DNA from: Eucommia ulmoides
Taxonomy: Eukaryota; Streptophyta; Magnoliopsida; Garryales; Eucommiaceae
NCBI GenBank assembly: GCA_016647705.1
Contig: CM028338.1
Location: 36,089,176 to 36,153,175, forward strand
Direction of reading: 5' to 3'
Length of the DNA stretch: 64,000 nucleotides
Under the pieces are notes generated by a model. It saw only the letters and a program-made list of their open reading frames with translations. It was not told the origin of the DNA and made no database searches. Position numbers and translations under genes: made by a program. Shown here in pieces: positions 1 through 22,587 of the stretch. The first letter of the stretch is position 1. Each line of letters begins with the position of its first letter.

Positions 1-1554
1 GCCCAAAAGAACTCCCAAACTTAGCACACAATTACTACTTCATACATAAATACATCTATACTAATACTAAACACAATCATACATACACTACTCTTATACT
101 AAACAAACATACATATAAATAATTTAACTTAACCTACACAACATTTAAAAACTAGTAAACTTAACTACTCAACCAACAAAAAGATATCATACTAGAAAGT
201 ATACAAAACATCAATACCCCCAAACTCAGAACGGGCAATATCCACAGTGATTCAACATCAAACTTAACAAATGGCATGCATTATAGTGACGAATGAGGTT
301 TTGAACATGTACCTGGGAGGCGAGACAATCTCGTCTTTGAGTGTAATTGGCGGTGATGAATTGATTTATTTGAAAACTTGGGTTGTCTCCCAAGGAGTGC
401 TTGGTTTAATGTCTTCAACTTGACATGGAGAAGGGCTCGTCAAAGAGTGGCTTTCGCTCATAGTATGTGTCATACAACACAACATATGAGTTTTGGTTCA
501 GAACGCCCTCAAGCTTGGCGAGATTTGGCATTGAATGGAATGGACTCCCAACTTGACTCAACTCTGTCTCATGTACTTGGGAAGCTTGAATGAACGGAGT
601 TAAAGGTAGTGAAGGACAAGTGAGCCACATCGGATCCTCATAGATATGATTGTCTTGGATCGGTGATAGCAACACTAATTAGATTTCAAGATGTGAGAAC
701 TCAAAATCATCTTCTGATTTGTTATCAACGAACAATTCATGAGCCTCGTCCTCTTTCAAATCATATTCATAATGCACCTCCAAAGTCCTCCCACTTGCAT
801 TCGGTTCCTCACAGTGGATTTCACAGATAGATGTGGCTTGCGTGTCTCTCAGTGTCACCACTTCTGACTCGACCTCAATAAAGCAAATAAGTTGACCGAT
901 TTGTGTCTTAAGAGACGTTATGGTCGCATCAATTTCAGCGCAGGTCGTCTCAATATTATCAAGAAGATTCTCATGCTCATTGAGACGGTCATTCATTTTT
1001 CTCCAGAAAGCTTGAGTCTCTCTCATAAATTCAGCCAACATCTCTTATAGGGTGGGAAAAGACTCCACATGTCAATCCGGGGTGTCAATCGATGGCGCTG
1101 AAATGTTGAAACTATCCCACAAGCTTTGATAGCTTGTTGAAGAATTCCAACTCTGAAAATCGAACTTTGCCATGTTTTTCAACAACCAATAGGCTTCGTC
1201 TGTGGTTAGTTGGTCAAAAAAGGTAGTACCGTTTCCTCCTTCCACCCAAGTTCTTGTTGCGGCTAGTAACTCGTCGAGGAAGTTCAAAAGTTGATACTCC
1301 CTCGGGAAACAATGATTTGGGATCCGAATGAGCAACTCCTTGTATCTATCCTAAGCACAATAAAATCGCTCGGAATCTCATTAAAAAAAATGCAATAGCA
1401 CTTGTTGATGAGACATCTTCAAGTTCCTTGCAAGATAAACAAAACTAAAACAAAAAATTAAAAATAAAATAAATGCCTAAATTAAAATCAAGTCACTTTT
1501 TCACAATATCAACAACAATCTAAAAACCAATTCTCGGTAACGGCGCCAAAAACT
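1..1554 (-). mobile_element. Internal remnant of a non-autonomous gypsy-type LTR element
   Basis: AT-rich sequence with the same order of blocks as the better preserved element at 18500-23956: spacer, a gag-like minus-strand fragment, a PBS-like site and then the edge of an LTR. The minus strand at about 1541-1550 carries a TGGCGCCG core like the PBS of the second copy. The first 370 bases hold no gene and resemble the spacer at about 21150-21240. The left end of the element lies outside the window, so its size and partner LTR cannot be judged. Confidence 0.55.
679..1335 (-). pseudogene. Degenerate Ty3/gypsy gag fragment
   Basis: Two open stretches (1072-1335 and 679-1041) lie in the same minus-strand frame, separated by stops. 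The upstream part has the pattern seen in plant gypsy gag proteins: a short block reading FPREYQLLNFLDEL, then ATRTWVEGG, then DEAYWLLKNMA. The downstream part is a coiled-coil-like stretch rich in E, N and L. The fragment at 21925-22500 has the same two-part layout. No zinc knuckle or protease is present, so this is a gag relic, not a working protein. Confidence 0.55.
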
Positions 1555-1885
1555 TGGTAGCGGAATTATTCGTCGCTACTTTTCTTGCAAGTGTACGAGT
1601 CAAGTTTTAATAGAATAGTGATGAGTAGGGTTTTCATATCCACAAGGATTGGATTAAATTTTTGCTAAGTACCGTGATTATCGTAACTGAACTTTATCAA
1701 GGCAATCAAATTTAGGGTTTTTATAGAAATATAAAACTAAACTAAAATAATAACTAATTAAACTACAATACTAATAATGATGTTTATGGGAATATATTAT
1801 CTAGGGATTAACTTCGTTCACTTAAACGTGCTCATTTTAGTCTAGACCATTAGTCTCTGCAACACAATCTATAAAATTGTTACCA
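1555..1885 (-). mobile_element. Truncated LTR of the same family as 22588-23956
   Basis: Starts with TGGTAGCGGAAT directly beside the PBS-like site and continues with blocks shared with the LTRs at 18500 and 22588, such as TATCCACAAGGATTGG and ATCTAGGGATTAACTTC. About 330 bp remain of an LTR that is about 1.36 kb long elsewhere. It is cut off where LINE sequence begins. The exact junction is uncertain by some tens of bases. Confidence 0.6.
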
Positions 1886-3300
1886 AGTTAATTGTTGACA
1901 GAATTTGGCCTATTCTTAATAACCTTGTGGGCCTTTTTCAAAATAGCTTTATTCCCGATCGTATGACTACGGATAATGTTATCATTACGCAAGAAATTAT
2001 TCACTTGCTTAAGAAGTCTAAAAATAAAATGGGGGTTTTATCATAAAAATTTACTAGAAGGCTTATGATAGACTGAGTTGGGACTTCTTAAAAGACATTT
2101 TACTTATGTTCTATTTCCCTATCAACTGGATTAATTTGATTATGTCTTGTGTCTCTTGTTCCTCTCTCTCTTTGTTTTTTGGGATGGTGAGCCCCTTAAT
2201 GATTATAGCCCGTCCCTCTAGTAAGGAGATCTCCTATTTTCTTCCATATTTACCCTTTGCATCAAAAGACTGTCCCTTATGATAAATGAGAACGTGTATA
2301 AAGATAGTTAGAAGGGCTTAAGAGCTGAAAACAAAGGCCCTATTATCTCGTACTTGATGATATAATGTTGTTCACGAAAGCTAATGATAGCCAAATTCAA
2401 AACATTTTAATGCTAGAGAATTTCACCATTGCGTCTGGTCAAAAGATTAATTTTGCTAAATTTAAAGTTCATGGCCCCTATCAAACCTAGGTAGAAAGAT
2501 AGAAATATTAGTCATGATCTTAATATAGGGTTGACGAGAGATCTGGGTGTGTGCCTGGCTTTTCCCCTTATACATGGTAGGATCAACAATTTGCATATGC
2601 ATCATATCCTTCAGAAAATAAAGACTCGCCTATCGAAATGGAAATCAAATATGCTATCCTTGGCGGGTAGAACCGTTCTGGTGAACTCTATGATTTCCAC
2701 CATCCCCAATTATTTCATGCAAACTATTCATATCCCCCTAAAAATCTGTGATAAAATTTATAAGATTAATCGGGATTTTCTTTGGGGCGATAATAATAGT
2801 AGGAAGAAATATCATCTTGTGGGTTGGAACAAAGTGTGTAAAAAAAAAAAAAAAAGGGGACGGGGTCCTTAGCATTAGGGATGCTAAAACTAATAATAAG
2901 GTTTTCTTAGCGAAGCTTGGATGGAACATTGCTAATGATGACCAAAGCCTTTTGGCCAAGGTTATGCGCAATAACTATTTCATTGATAAGAGCCCCAACT
3001 CCTGGAAATCCAAACTAGATTGCTCTCATATCTGGAGAGGTATAAAAGCCTCGAGTGATCTCCTTCGGAGAAGTATCAAATGGAGAATAGGTAACAGTAG
3101 TTCTATTAACCTCTGGACAGACTAGTGGTGTGGGGATTAACTTCTCAAATGTCAAGAAATCCAGGATTGCTTTGATCTAAAGGTTGTCGGTATTGTTAAT
3201 GAGGAGGGACAATGGTTCCTCTCTATCATTCTCTACCTCATCGATGAAGGGATTGAAAATAAAATCCGAGAAATGCAAGTTCCGATAGGTAACCACGAAA
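1886..3300 (+). pseudogene. LINE (non-LTR retrotransposon) reverse transcriptase pseudogene
   Basis: Conceptual translation in shifting plus frames gives the usual order of plant LINE RT blocks. Near 1900-2030 a segment reads NSFIPDRMTTDNVI, followed by a helix HLLKKSKNKMG. Near 2531-2870 comes the C-terminal RT region, with KWKSNMLSLAGRTVLVNS followed by INRDFLWG. Near 2900-3125 comes the connecting region, with AKLGWNIANDDQSLLAKV and a W-rich end. Stops, frameshifts and a missing catalytic block show it is dead. It has landed in, or replaced, the end of the LTR on its left. Confidence 0.75.
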
Positions 3301-3533
3301 AATCAAACCAAATCGTTCAATTTTAAAACTGACTAAATGGTTTGATTGCGATTTTGGTTTTGAAATTAGTAATTGAAGCGATTTTGATTTTGGTTTTGGT
3401 TTTGGTTTTGAGATAGAAATCGCGAAACTGAACCGTGAAACCAAATCATGAAACTGAACCGCAAAATCGATATTTTAGATATATTTTTATTACATATATA
3501 CCTTATTTTATATATATATATTTACAGTTTACC

Positions 3534-3592
<59 letters not shown>

Positions 3593-4062
3593 TTTTTTTT
3601 TTTTATTTAAACTTTCATCTCTCTTATATATGTGTGTGTAAAGAGACATGATTTTATTTCTGATTAGTAATTTCACAGTCGTTCCTCAATTCTTTTAATT
3701 ATGGTTACTCGTTAGAAACTTTAATTATGATTACTAATTAGAAACTTTAATTATGATTATTTTATGGTTTGATTTTGTTTTTTTAGAAATTATGTTTTAT
3801 ATTTTTGTTATATTTTTATTTATATATAAAATGCAATGGTCCACGATTTTGCGGTTTTGATTTTATTTTTGATTTTTATAAAATTAAAAAATCTTAAATA
3901 GTTTCGTGGTTTTGATTTTGCATAAATTTAAATAATTTGGTTTTCAAATTGTTTAAAAAAAAAACCAACGATTTTGGTTGCGATTTTAGTTTGATATATT
4001 TCTAATGGTTTTTGTTTTTGTTTTATATGAAACCGGACAGAAACTGGACATGTGGCACCCCT
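3296..4062. mobile_element. AT-rich insertion splitting the LINE
   Basis: About 770 bp of low-complexity DNA dominated by GGTTTTGATTTTGG-like repeats and their inverse near both ends, with a (TA)n tract inside. LINE-like coding resumes to its right. The layout suggests a small non-autonomous DNA transposon. I could not define its terminal inverted repeats or target duplication, so the class is open. Confidence 0.35.
3537..3590. repeat. (TA)n microsatellite
   Basis: An uninterrupted alternating TA run of about 54 bp inside the AT-rich insertion. Confidence 0.95.
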
Positions 4063-4215
4063 AGTGCAAGAGAGTCCTTCTAAACGATTACATGCTAAAA
4101 TTCACTCCTAGAGAAACAAACTGGTGTGAGGATATTCTTGCTAAAAGGGACGCTAATAAAGACTGTACGCTGAAAATTCTTGAGACCCTGACTATAGATC
4201 TAGAAACATCTTGTT
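4062..4215 (+). pseudogene. LINE 3' tail fragment (RNase H-like end)
   Basis: Plus-strand translation includes LKFTPRETNWCEDILAK, which resembles the C-terminal end of the RNase H domain in plant LINEs (pattern REAN-CAD-LAK). It lies just after the AT-rich insertion and probably belongs to the LINE at 1886-3300. Most of the RNase H domain between the two parts is missing. Confidence 0.55.
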
Positions 4216-4852
4216 TGAAGAGATGGAAAAAAAAAAAAGGCTTTTTATATGTGCCCTAATTAATAACTATTTTTTATTTGTTGCTATGTTTAGAACTTGT
4301 CTTGTTTTCAGCTGCTTTTTTTTTTTTTTTTTTTTTTAACTTCCTATTTACCGAAATAAAACATTTATAAGATTAAACTCTTTAGACCTAACACTCAAAA
4401 AAAAAAATGATATGTTATATCCTTGTCTAATTCATGAAATAAATTTATATAGGAATAAAAAAGTTTGACCATTCTCAAAATTTCAATTTCTTCACAATAA
4501 ACAAGAAAGTGTATAAAAATTACAAACCAAACAATCCCAGAATGAGTTCTCAAGCATCCCTCCATTCATAGAACCATTATTTTTCAAGTTACTAATGACC
4601 ACTTCAATTGCTTCAAATTCTAATACAATTACAACTTTTTTTTTCTTTGGCAAGAAAAAAAACTTATGGATGAGATTCATGTTAAAGTTTCTCAAGAATA
4701 CTAGAGTGAAGTTGTCGAGGAACATATGATGAATATTAATTAAAATATTTTGTGATATGAAGCTACATAAAATAATAGAAGAAGAGCGTCAAAATCTTCC
4801 AAAATAAGTGATGGAAGGAAGAAAATGAGTCCATTTTAAGGGCATCTCTAGT
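4216..4852. other. 3' flank of the isopropylmalate dehydrogenase gene
   Basis: AT-rich sequence with poly(T) and poly(A) runs between the LINE tail and the host-gene stop codon. It should contain the 3' UTR and polyadenylation site of the gene on the minus strand. A 77-residue minus open frame at 4492-4725 has no recognisable features. Confidence 0.5.
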
Positions 4853-15184
<10,332 letters not shown>

Positions 15185-15244
15185 TGTGAATAAATAGTCG
15201 TTTGTTCCAGACAGGGTCGTAATACGACCGGCCAGCTACAAATT

Positions 15245-15815
15245 TGAGCCCTTTAACCATTTGGTCTTTAAAGATTTGGAAATAATAAAAATGGCCCTCC
15301 TATCCTATTTATCAATTACCAAAATGGGCCTTCTCGATCTTGTGAAGGCCGATTTCTCTATTTTTTTTATTTTTTTTGAGTATCCAACCTTGTGAAGACC
15401 GAATTCTAAAAAAGGGTTGCCACCATGGCAGCCCCCACCCCTCCTTCCGCCACCGCCACCCCCACCCCCACCCCCACCACCCGTCAGGGCCGGATTTGAT
15501 TTTTTTTGGGGGGAAGGGGGATGAATCAATTTCTTTATATATATATATAATTTTAAAATTTGTTTAATATTTTAAAATTATAAATTATATATACAAATTA
15601 TAAATATATAATTAGGGGGAGGTAGGGAGTGGAGTGGTGGGGTCGCCCCTTTTTAGAATCTGGCCTTCACAAGACTGGATACTAAAAAGAAAAAAAAAAA
15701 GTGAGAAACCGGCCTTCACAAGGTCAAGAAGAGCCATTTTGGTAAATAATATAAAATGGGACCTGTTTTTGTTATTTTCGATCTTTAAAGACCCAAATGG
15801 GTAAAGAGCTCTAAT
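15245..15815. mobile_element. Foldback (long inverted repeat) upstream of IPMDH
   Basis: Left arm about 15245-15412 and right arm about 15640-15815 are inverse copies. Both contain TCTTTAAAGA, ACCAAAATGG, CTTGTGAAGGCCG and AGTATCCA in mirrored order. The middle (about 230 bp) has C/A- and G-rich runs and a short (TA)n tract. It begins about 60 bp upstream of the IPMDH start codon, so it probably lies in the promoter or 5' UTR. The size and structure fit a foldback or MITE-type DNA element. No clear target duplication was found. Confidence 0.75.
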
Positions 15816-16773
15816 TTATTTTACGGTAGGTGGACACACACGTGCGTATATTTTTTATGTTGAATATATGTATGAAAATTGAAAAGACAAATGTTAGATG
15901 AGTTTATGCCAGTGGGGAGTTTGTTTGTTCTGAACTAGAAATCTCTCATGTCATTTTATAAATATCAATCATTGCTTATAGTTTTACAATTTAAACCAAA
16001 TATCTCCCTTAGTAGTAAAAAATTGCTAACACTACATTTTTATTGACAATAATGCCCTCAGAATAATTTGACTTTAATTAAATGACATAAATGCCCTCTC
16101 TTAATTTAATTTATTTGACAAATACGCCCTTTCGATTTCTTTGACATCTTCATTTCTTTTAAGATTGAAAATGATTCACAAATAAAATGAAAAGAGAAAT
16201 GATCAAGCTTCATATTGTTCCAGAAACACGCCTCCGGTGCTAGCTTCATCACTGCCGTCCTCATCGGTCCCTGCGCTAGCTTCGTCGTCGTCCTCATCGG
16301 CTCCGACTTGCACCTCGTAAGCACATACCACTGCGTTCACTAGCTTTTGCTCTATCATCGTCGCTATGAAAATGTCGGCTACAGCAGCAGTAGCCGCTGA
16401 AAAAGAACAGGAAGATCGCGTCAGTTTCTTGTTGTTCCTCGCAAATTTGAAACTTCTTTTCTATATTTTCTTCTTCAAAATATTCAAATTTTACTTACAT
16501 CTCCAACTCTGTTTCAGTTTCAGTTTCTGAATTTGGGTTCCGTTTATCATCTTCGTTAATCTCAATCATTGAAGCTCCGCCAACTGCTCAGCTACTACCA
16601 AGCTTGCAGTTAGATATATACAATTCATTGTTAGATCTAAACTAATTGAACACATATCTATAAAAATCACATTTATAGTTGGCCAAATTGAACTCCGATT
16701 TGTGTTTCAAGGGAGAAAACCGAAAGAGAGATGAACTTGTGGGTTCTGGATGTAAGCTAAGAAGAGATAGGGC
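15816..16773. other. Unassigned sequence left of the second copia element
   Basis: AT-rich, with a moderately GC-rich block at 16200-16440 that has short open frames but no recognisable protein. It is continuous with 32218 onward on the far side of the copia insertion, so together they form the pre-insertion locus. It might hold a fragment of a host gene; nothing supports a specific function. Confidence 0.4.
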
Positions 16774-17286
16774 TGTTGGGATTTTATTCCTTATAGATCT
16801 AAATCTATAAGACCTTAATCAACATGTCAAATAACCAAGAGTTCTAATATACACGTAAATTACGTACCTGAATCTATTACGATCAATTGACTTCTGATGC
16901 GCAATCTTGTGACAATCGATCACGAGAAGAACACGGATTGAGCGGGTACGTGGTCTTCCTCAACCAAATCTTCAGAGTTCCTCAATAGGATTTGCGATTC
17001 ATTTCTAGATGGGGAAAAGTGAGTTGTCAAGACGATTTGGTATTGTTGAGGGCCATAACCCTAACATTACCTATTTATATGGTGTGATTAGGGTTCTCAT
17101 AATCACCTAATCACCCCACCACTTTCCGGTATCTACTCATTTAAACCCACATTCTTTTGAGTAGTCTATGGGATTACCCAAATTAATTAGATCACTTAAC
17201 TTTAGTCCATTAAATTTAAATAGTAAATATAATTGTGTTAATAATATATTGCCAAAAATCAAATTAAGAAATAAAATTTCCTAACA
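16774..17286 (-). repeat. 3' LTR of the second copia element
   Basis: 513 bp, TG...CA ends. The adjacent internal bases read, on the minus strand, CAAGTGGGAGAT, the typical PPT of this copia group. Confidence 0.9.
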
Positions 17287-18499
17287 ATCTCCCACTTGGG
17301 CTACATATTATCCCTGAAATAATTATATCACAAAATTTCTTAGGCGCTCATCCGTATACTATTTATCCTTAGACTTCTCTTTAAATAATCTGGTTCATCT
17401 CATACACTAGCAATGGAATTACTACAGCTTATATCATAATACAAATATGACCAAACCACGATGATCACCATACTAATGTACTCAATGACATAGATCAAAT
17501 ATAGATGAGTAGTATGGAAATTACATGCAATGTGATCATAGACATGGCTATTTTCAACTGATCCAATTTTAGTCTTTAGTGAGATCAATCCAAAGTCCTT
17601 AATGCAACGCAAACATTGCAAACAAAAAAATAAAATAAAATAAACCATCAACTTTATTCTGTAGAAAACCTAACCAATTCAATGTTCAAAGCAAAATATA
17701 TAGAATAAAAATGACTCCTGCTAAACTAAGGTATTATCATAAATAACACCCATGTGAGCGGTGTGCTCATGAAAGACTTTAGGGGTTAAACCCTTAGTTA
17801 ATGGGTCCGCTAACATAGAATATGTCCCTATGTGTTCTATAGCAATCTGTTTATCCTAAACTCTCTCCTTAACAACCAGAAACTTGATATCGATAAATTT
17901 TGACTTCATTGAGCTCCTGTTGTTGTTGGAGTAAAGAATCGTTGAGTTATTGTCATAATAAATTTTCAATGGCCTTTCAATACTATCTACCACACGCAGC
18001 CCAGTGACAAAGTTCCACAACTATATTCCGTGATTGGATGCCTTATAGCAAGTAATAAACTCTGCTGCCATGGTTAAAGAGGCTATGAGAGTCTGCTTAG
18101 TAAACTTCCATGAGATAGCTCCTCCAGCCAACATAAAGATGTAGCCTGATGTGGAGCATCTGCTATTTTGGCATCCTGCAAAATCGGAGTCAGAGAACTC
18201 GATGATCTCCAACCTGTCTGATCTCCGATAAGTGAGCATGTAGTTTTTTATTCTCCTCAAATAACGCATTACGTGTTTGGTTGCCTTCAAATGTTGCATA
18301 CCTAAATCACTCAAGTATCTGCCCAAAACTCCCACTATAAATGCTATGTTGGGACAAGTACAAACTTGAGCATACATTAGACTCCCGATTATTGATGCAT
18401 AAGGAATCTTTTGCATCTCTTTCCTTTCAAGGTCATTGTTGGGGCATTGATTAAGACTAAACTTGTCTCATTTAGCTACGGGTGTATCTCCTGGTTTAC
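17287..18499 (-). pseudogene. Copia RNase H and 3' end of pol
   Basis: The minus strand at 18021-18499 encodes the end of RT/RNase H of the copia pol, with IPYASIIGSLMYAQ, FSDSDFAGC and a STSGYIF block. About 17740-18020 continues it in the same style, with IDIKFLVVKERV and DPLTKGLTPK, interrupted by stops. It is the downstream half of the gene at 23962-25004; the join is split by the element at 18500-23956. The last 400 bp (17287-17700) are non-coding 3' region with one meaningless open frame. Confidence 0.85.
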
Positions 18500-19858
18500 T
18501 AGTGGCAAAATATTACGTCGCCACTTTCACCGCAAATGTACGGGTCAAGTTTTAGGATAGACAGGAGGAGTAAGGGTTGTCGTATCCACAAGGATTGGTT
18601 GAGATTATTATCGAGTATTATGATTTTCATAACCTAACTTTATCTAGGTAACATAAAAAATGAAGTTTATAATTAAATATACTAATAATAAAATACTAAT
18701 TATACTATATTACTATGTTGAGATATTTAAGGGAATGGATTATCTAGGGATTAACTTCATTTACTTAAATGTGGTTGATCTCATTTGACTTACGTTAACG
18801 ATGTTCGACTTATCTGACAATCTATGTATCATAAACTCGCTCGCCACTTCTCCCGAGTGTAAGACGAGCGAATATGCGACTTCACATCAACGAAGAAGTC
18901 CCCCTCAATGTATTAACGACACTAGATCACATGAGTCTTTCCCTAACTTCATCGATTGCACACTCTCTAACTCTTTCCCGGGTTATTAGATCGTCGCGTT
19001 ATGTTTAAACTCTAGTCTGAATCCAGGGTTACCTCTCCCAAGTGTCAAATCTTATATTCTCAATATATCATAACAAGTATAATAAATAAGGAGAAATGGC
19101 AAACACAATCAAATAACAAAGAACAATCATTAACAAAACACCGATTTCAAAACCACGTATTCATAAATATTATTAATTCCTAGACAATATCCGTTTAGCT
19201 AACAGCCTTAACCGTATATACAATAATAAATGACCTAAACATGCTCAAAGTATAATTCGAAGTTAAGAAATAAAGAAAGAAACGAGAAAAACTAGCCGTA
19301 GTCTGAAATTTTAGCGCTAAAATCGTTTCGAGATCGCTTCTCCTTCTTCACAACATGTTCTTCTCCTTCGAATTTGCTGGAGCATTTCCCAAAAAACCTC
19401 TCAACCCTATTCTAACCCTAGGAGCTCTCTAATGGCCGAATTAGAGGAGATGAGGAAGATATAGGGCTAAAAAATATCTAAAATATCTAAACTGTGTGTA
19501 GAGTGACCGTCGTAGCGGTGGGTAAGTCGGTTTGGTCACGGCCTCGATGGTGAACTCAGCGGTGGGAGCAGAGACCTTCTTGTTCTTTCACCGCTGCGGT
19601 GGTGGGTTGTTAGCAACATTTGTCCTTCTCTGCATATTAACCGCCGCGGCGGTGGACTGCTGGTCTAAATTTTACCCTTATATTTGTTTTCCTACTATTC
19701 TTGATCCGATTTGATCATTTATGATCCGTTTTTATCATTTTTACCCCCACACACACCTGATTTATACAAAAATAAATAAAAATGTATTAAAATACTATAA
19801 TAACACTTGAAAACTAACAAGTTCGGTTTGGAAATAGATAGGTAAATTACATTTATCA
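18500..19858 (-). repeat. 3' LTR of the nested non-autonomous element
   Basis: 1359 bp, TATCCACAAGGATTGG near one end. It shares long blocks with the other LTR, including two blocks of CCGC-rich repeats near 19510-19670. Confidence 0.85.
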
Positions 19859-21924
19859 AATACCCCCAAACTTAGAATTTTGCTAGTTCTCGAGCAAAAC
19901 ACTTACACTAAAATGAAAAACACAATTAAATTAAATAACATGAACAACCTAAACACAAACAATCTAAACATAACGATATGCGAGTTTTGAATTCTTCTAT
20001 CGACCAAGTCATTTTTCCCTCAACAATCCCCAATCATATTGAGTTCAGGTGGTAAAATGCACCATGTGGTGTTCTAGAATTTTGACATTCAATAATGGTA
20101 AACGCCATTCAAGATCCTTTCAACGTGTGTGTGCGTGTGTACAAGACTCAATAATATAGTTATCCAAGACAGGATTGGATTATCGACCAACGAAACTCAC
20201 GACTTAGACCGCAAAATGACTAGGATATCCATATGCCTGATTGGGTTTCACTCTCTACTAATGTAGGTTGAGTAGTTCATAAAGATCAAAAGGATTTGGT
20301 TCAGTTTTGGAACATTTGGCCAAGGGTATATCAGAATAGAAAACGGATTAACGTCGTTAACTTAACGTTACCCAAGGCTCAACGCTTGGCACACTCACTC
20401 TCGAACCCCCATAGATAAATTGGAAAGAATTCTAAACATACATTTAAGATTGACGTACTCACTTGTCAAAAGAAACGAAATTTAACAATATTTACATAAG
20501 TTTTTTTTTTTCCGGCTTACCACACCCCCAAACTTATTCGATTTTTTGAATTTCACGGGTGTGGTTAAAATGAAAAAAAAAAGCAACAAGTGAGTACTTG
20601 AATACCGAACTGATCAGAAGTTCGTCCTAAACCCAACCGCTCACTTCAAGTAGCATATACGAATGCTAACTTGATTCACTCATATTGTGCCTTTAATTCA
20701 GCGATATAGATTTGGAAAAAGATCAATTGGTAAGGGTATTTGTTTATGTGTTCAGAATTGAAATGACATTTAGGCTTTGACCGGGTAACGAGGGATAAAC
20801 ATATAATATATTAGGATGAAAAGGCTCAAGCAACAAAATGAATGCCTAAATCATATCTCCTGAACTACCACGCCTAGGATTTCACCTCAAGTTTCCCGTC
20901 AATCAGGTTCTAGAATCCTTAAATTGTCATGAGTTTGGCTAATCGATAAATCGGTCTCAAATCAATTGAATAGAAATATATTGAGTCTATGTGCTCTTGC
21001 AAATTAAGATCCATAATAACTTTCACCAAAATGCATTGTTAAGTACACAAAACACATGCATGGGTATTATCCTTGATCTTGAAAAACAACCAAAGGGTAA
21101 TATCACCATCGGGTAACGGTCCAGATGAACACAAAACTCAACATACAACAACAACACCACAAAAATATTCTACACTAAACAAACATGCAATATGGTAAAA
21201 CAATAAAACATACTAACATCCTACACATCACCGCCAAACTTAAAACAGTTAGTGTCTTCAATGACCAATCAGCGATCCCAATGAAAGTATAAAGAGTGAT
21301 ATTGAAGACGGGGGTTTAGAACACGTACCTGGGAGATGAGAGAATCTTGCCTTTGAATCAAGTCGGCTGTGATGGATTTAACTTATTTTTGAACTTAGGT
21401 TACCTCCCAAGAAGCGCGTGGTTTATTATTCTCGGCCCGACACGGAGAACAGTTCGTCAAAGAGCGGCTTCTACCCATAGTAAGTGTTATACAACACCAC
21501 ATATGGGTCTTGATTTTGTATGCCCTCAAGATTGGCAAGATTTGGCTCTGATCAGCTCGATATTTCAATGTGACTTAGCTCCAGATTATGTGTTTGGTTG
21601 GCATGAATGTACTGGGCTGGAAACGGGACAGGATAGGTGAGCCACATCGGATATTTGTAGATGTGATCATCTCAGATCGAGTGCAGCGTCACCAACTAGA
21701 TTTCAAATGGTGAAAACTCACAACGATTAATATGTGAATATCCATCGTCATTCCACACTTGGGTTCTCTACCAATTAGCTTGATCGTCTTCGATCTCACC
21801 CCAAGTGCCTTTCGTTTGCATTCGGTTCCTCACGGTGGATTTCATATTCAGATGTGACATGCTCATCTCTCAGTGCCACTACATCTGGCTCAGACTCAAC
21901 ATAGCAAAGAAGATGACCGATTTA
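19859..21924. other. Non-coding interior of the nested element
   Basis: Mostly non-coding spacer. Short open frames, such as 21347-21640 on the plus strand, look like antisense shadows. A similar spacer lies at the left end of the window. Confidence 0.5.
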
Positions 21925-22500
21925 TATCTGCAAAGACATTACGGTCGTATCGATGTCGGCGCAGACCGTCTCAATATAATCAAGACGATCCTCTTGCAAA
22001 TTGATCCGGTTATTCGTCTCTCTCAAGAATCTCTGAGTTTTTCCCATAACTGTAGCGAACACATCTTCTAAGGCAAGGAAAGACTCCTCATCTTGAATCG
22101 GAGTGTCAATCCATGGCGCTGTAGTATTGGAACAATCCCCCAAACTTTGGTGACTTGGTGAATGATTCCAACTCTCATAATCAAGGGCCACTATTTCCTC
22201 AAACGACCAAAGGGCTCCATCCGCGGTTAGGTCATAGAAAGAGGAGGTATTGTTTTCTCCTTCCACCCATGTTCTAGTTGCGGCTGATAACCCGTCGAGA
22301 AAATTCAAGAGTTGACATTCCCTCGGGAACCTATGATTTGGAAACCAAAATAGTAGTTCATTGTAACGATCCCAAGTGTAATAAAATGGCTCAAAATCTT
22401 GTTGAAAGAATTTTATCAATACTTGTCGATTTAACATCTCCAAGTACCCTGCATAAAAAATAAACACAAAACTACAAAAAAAATAAAAAATTATAAACAA
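21925..22500 (-). pseudogene. Gag-like fragment of the nested element
   Basis: About 190 residues. YTWDRYNELLFWFPNHRFP and CQLLNFLDGLSAATRTW resemble the gypsy gag core, followed by a helix with RFLRETNNRINLQEDRLDY. It is better preserved than the copy at 679-1335 and has no nucleocapsid or protease. It may still matter for packaging by a helper, but that is inference. Confidence 0.6.
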
Positions 22501-22569
22501 AATAAATGCCTAAATTAAAATCAGGTAATTTACTCACAATATCAACAAAAATCTAAAACACAATCCTCG

Positions 22570-22586
22570 GCGACGGCGCCAAAAAC
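22570..22586 (-). other. Primer-binding site of the nested element
   Basis: The minus strand reads TTGGCGCCGTCGCCGAG just inside the LTR. This fits the TGGCGCCGTTGCCGGGGA type of PBS common in plant gypsy elements. Confidence 0.7.
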
Positions 22587-22587
22587 T

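Noticed and set aside
4492..4725. 77-residue minus frame downstream of IPMDH
   Set aside because: Low-complexity composition, no recognisable domain, and located in the expected 3' flank.
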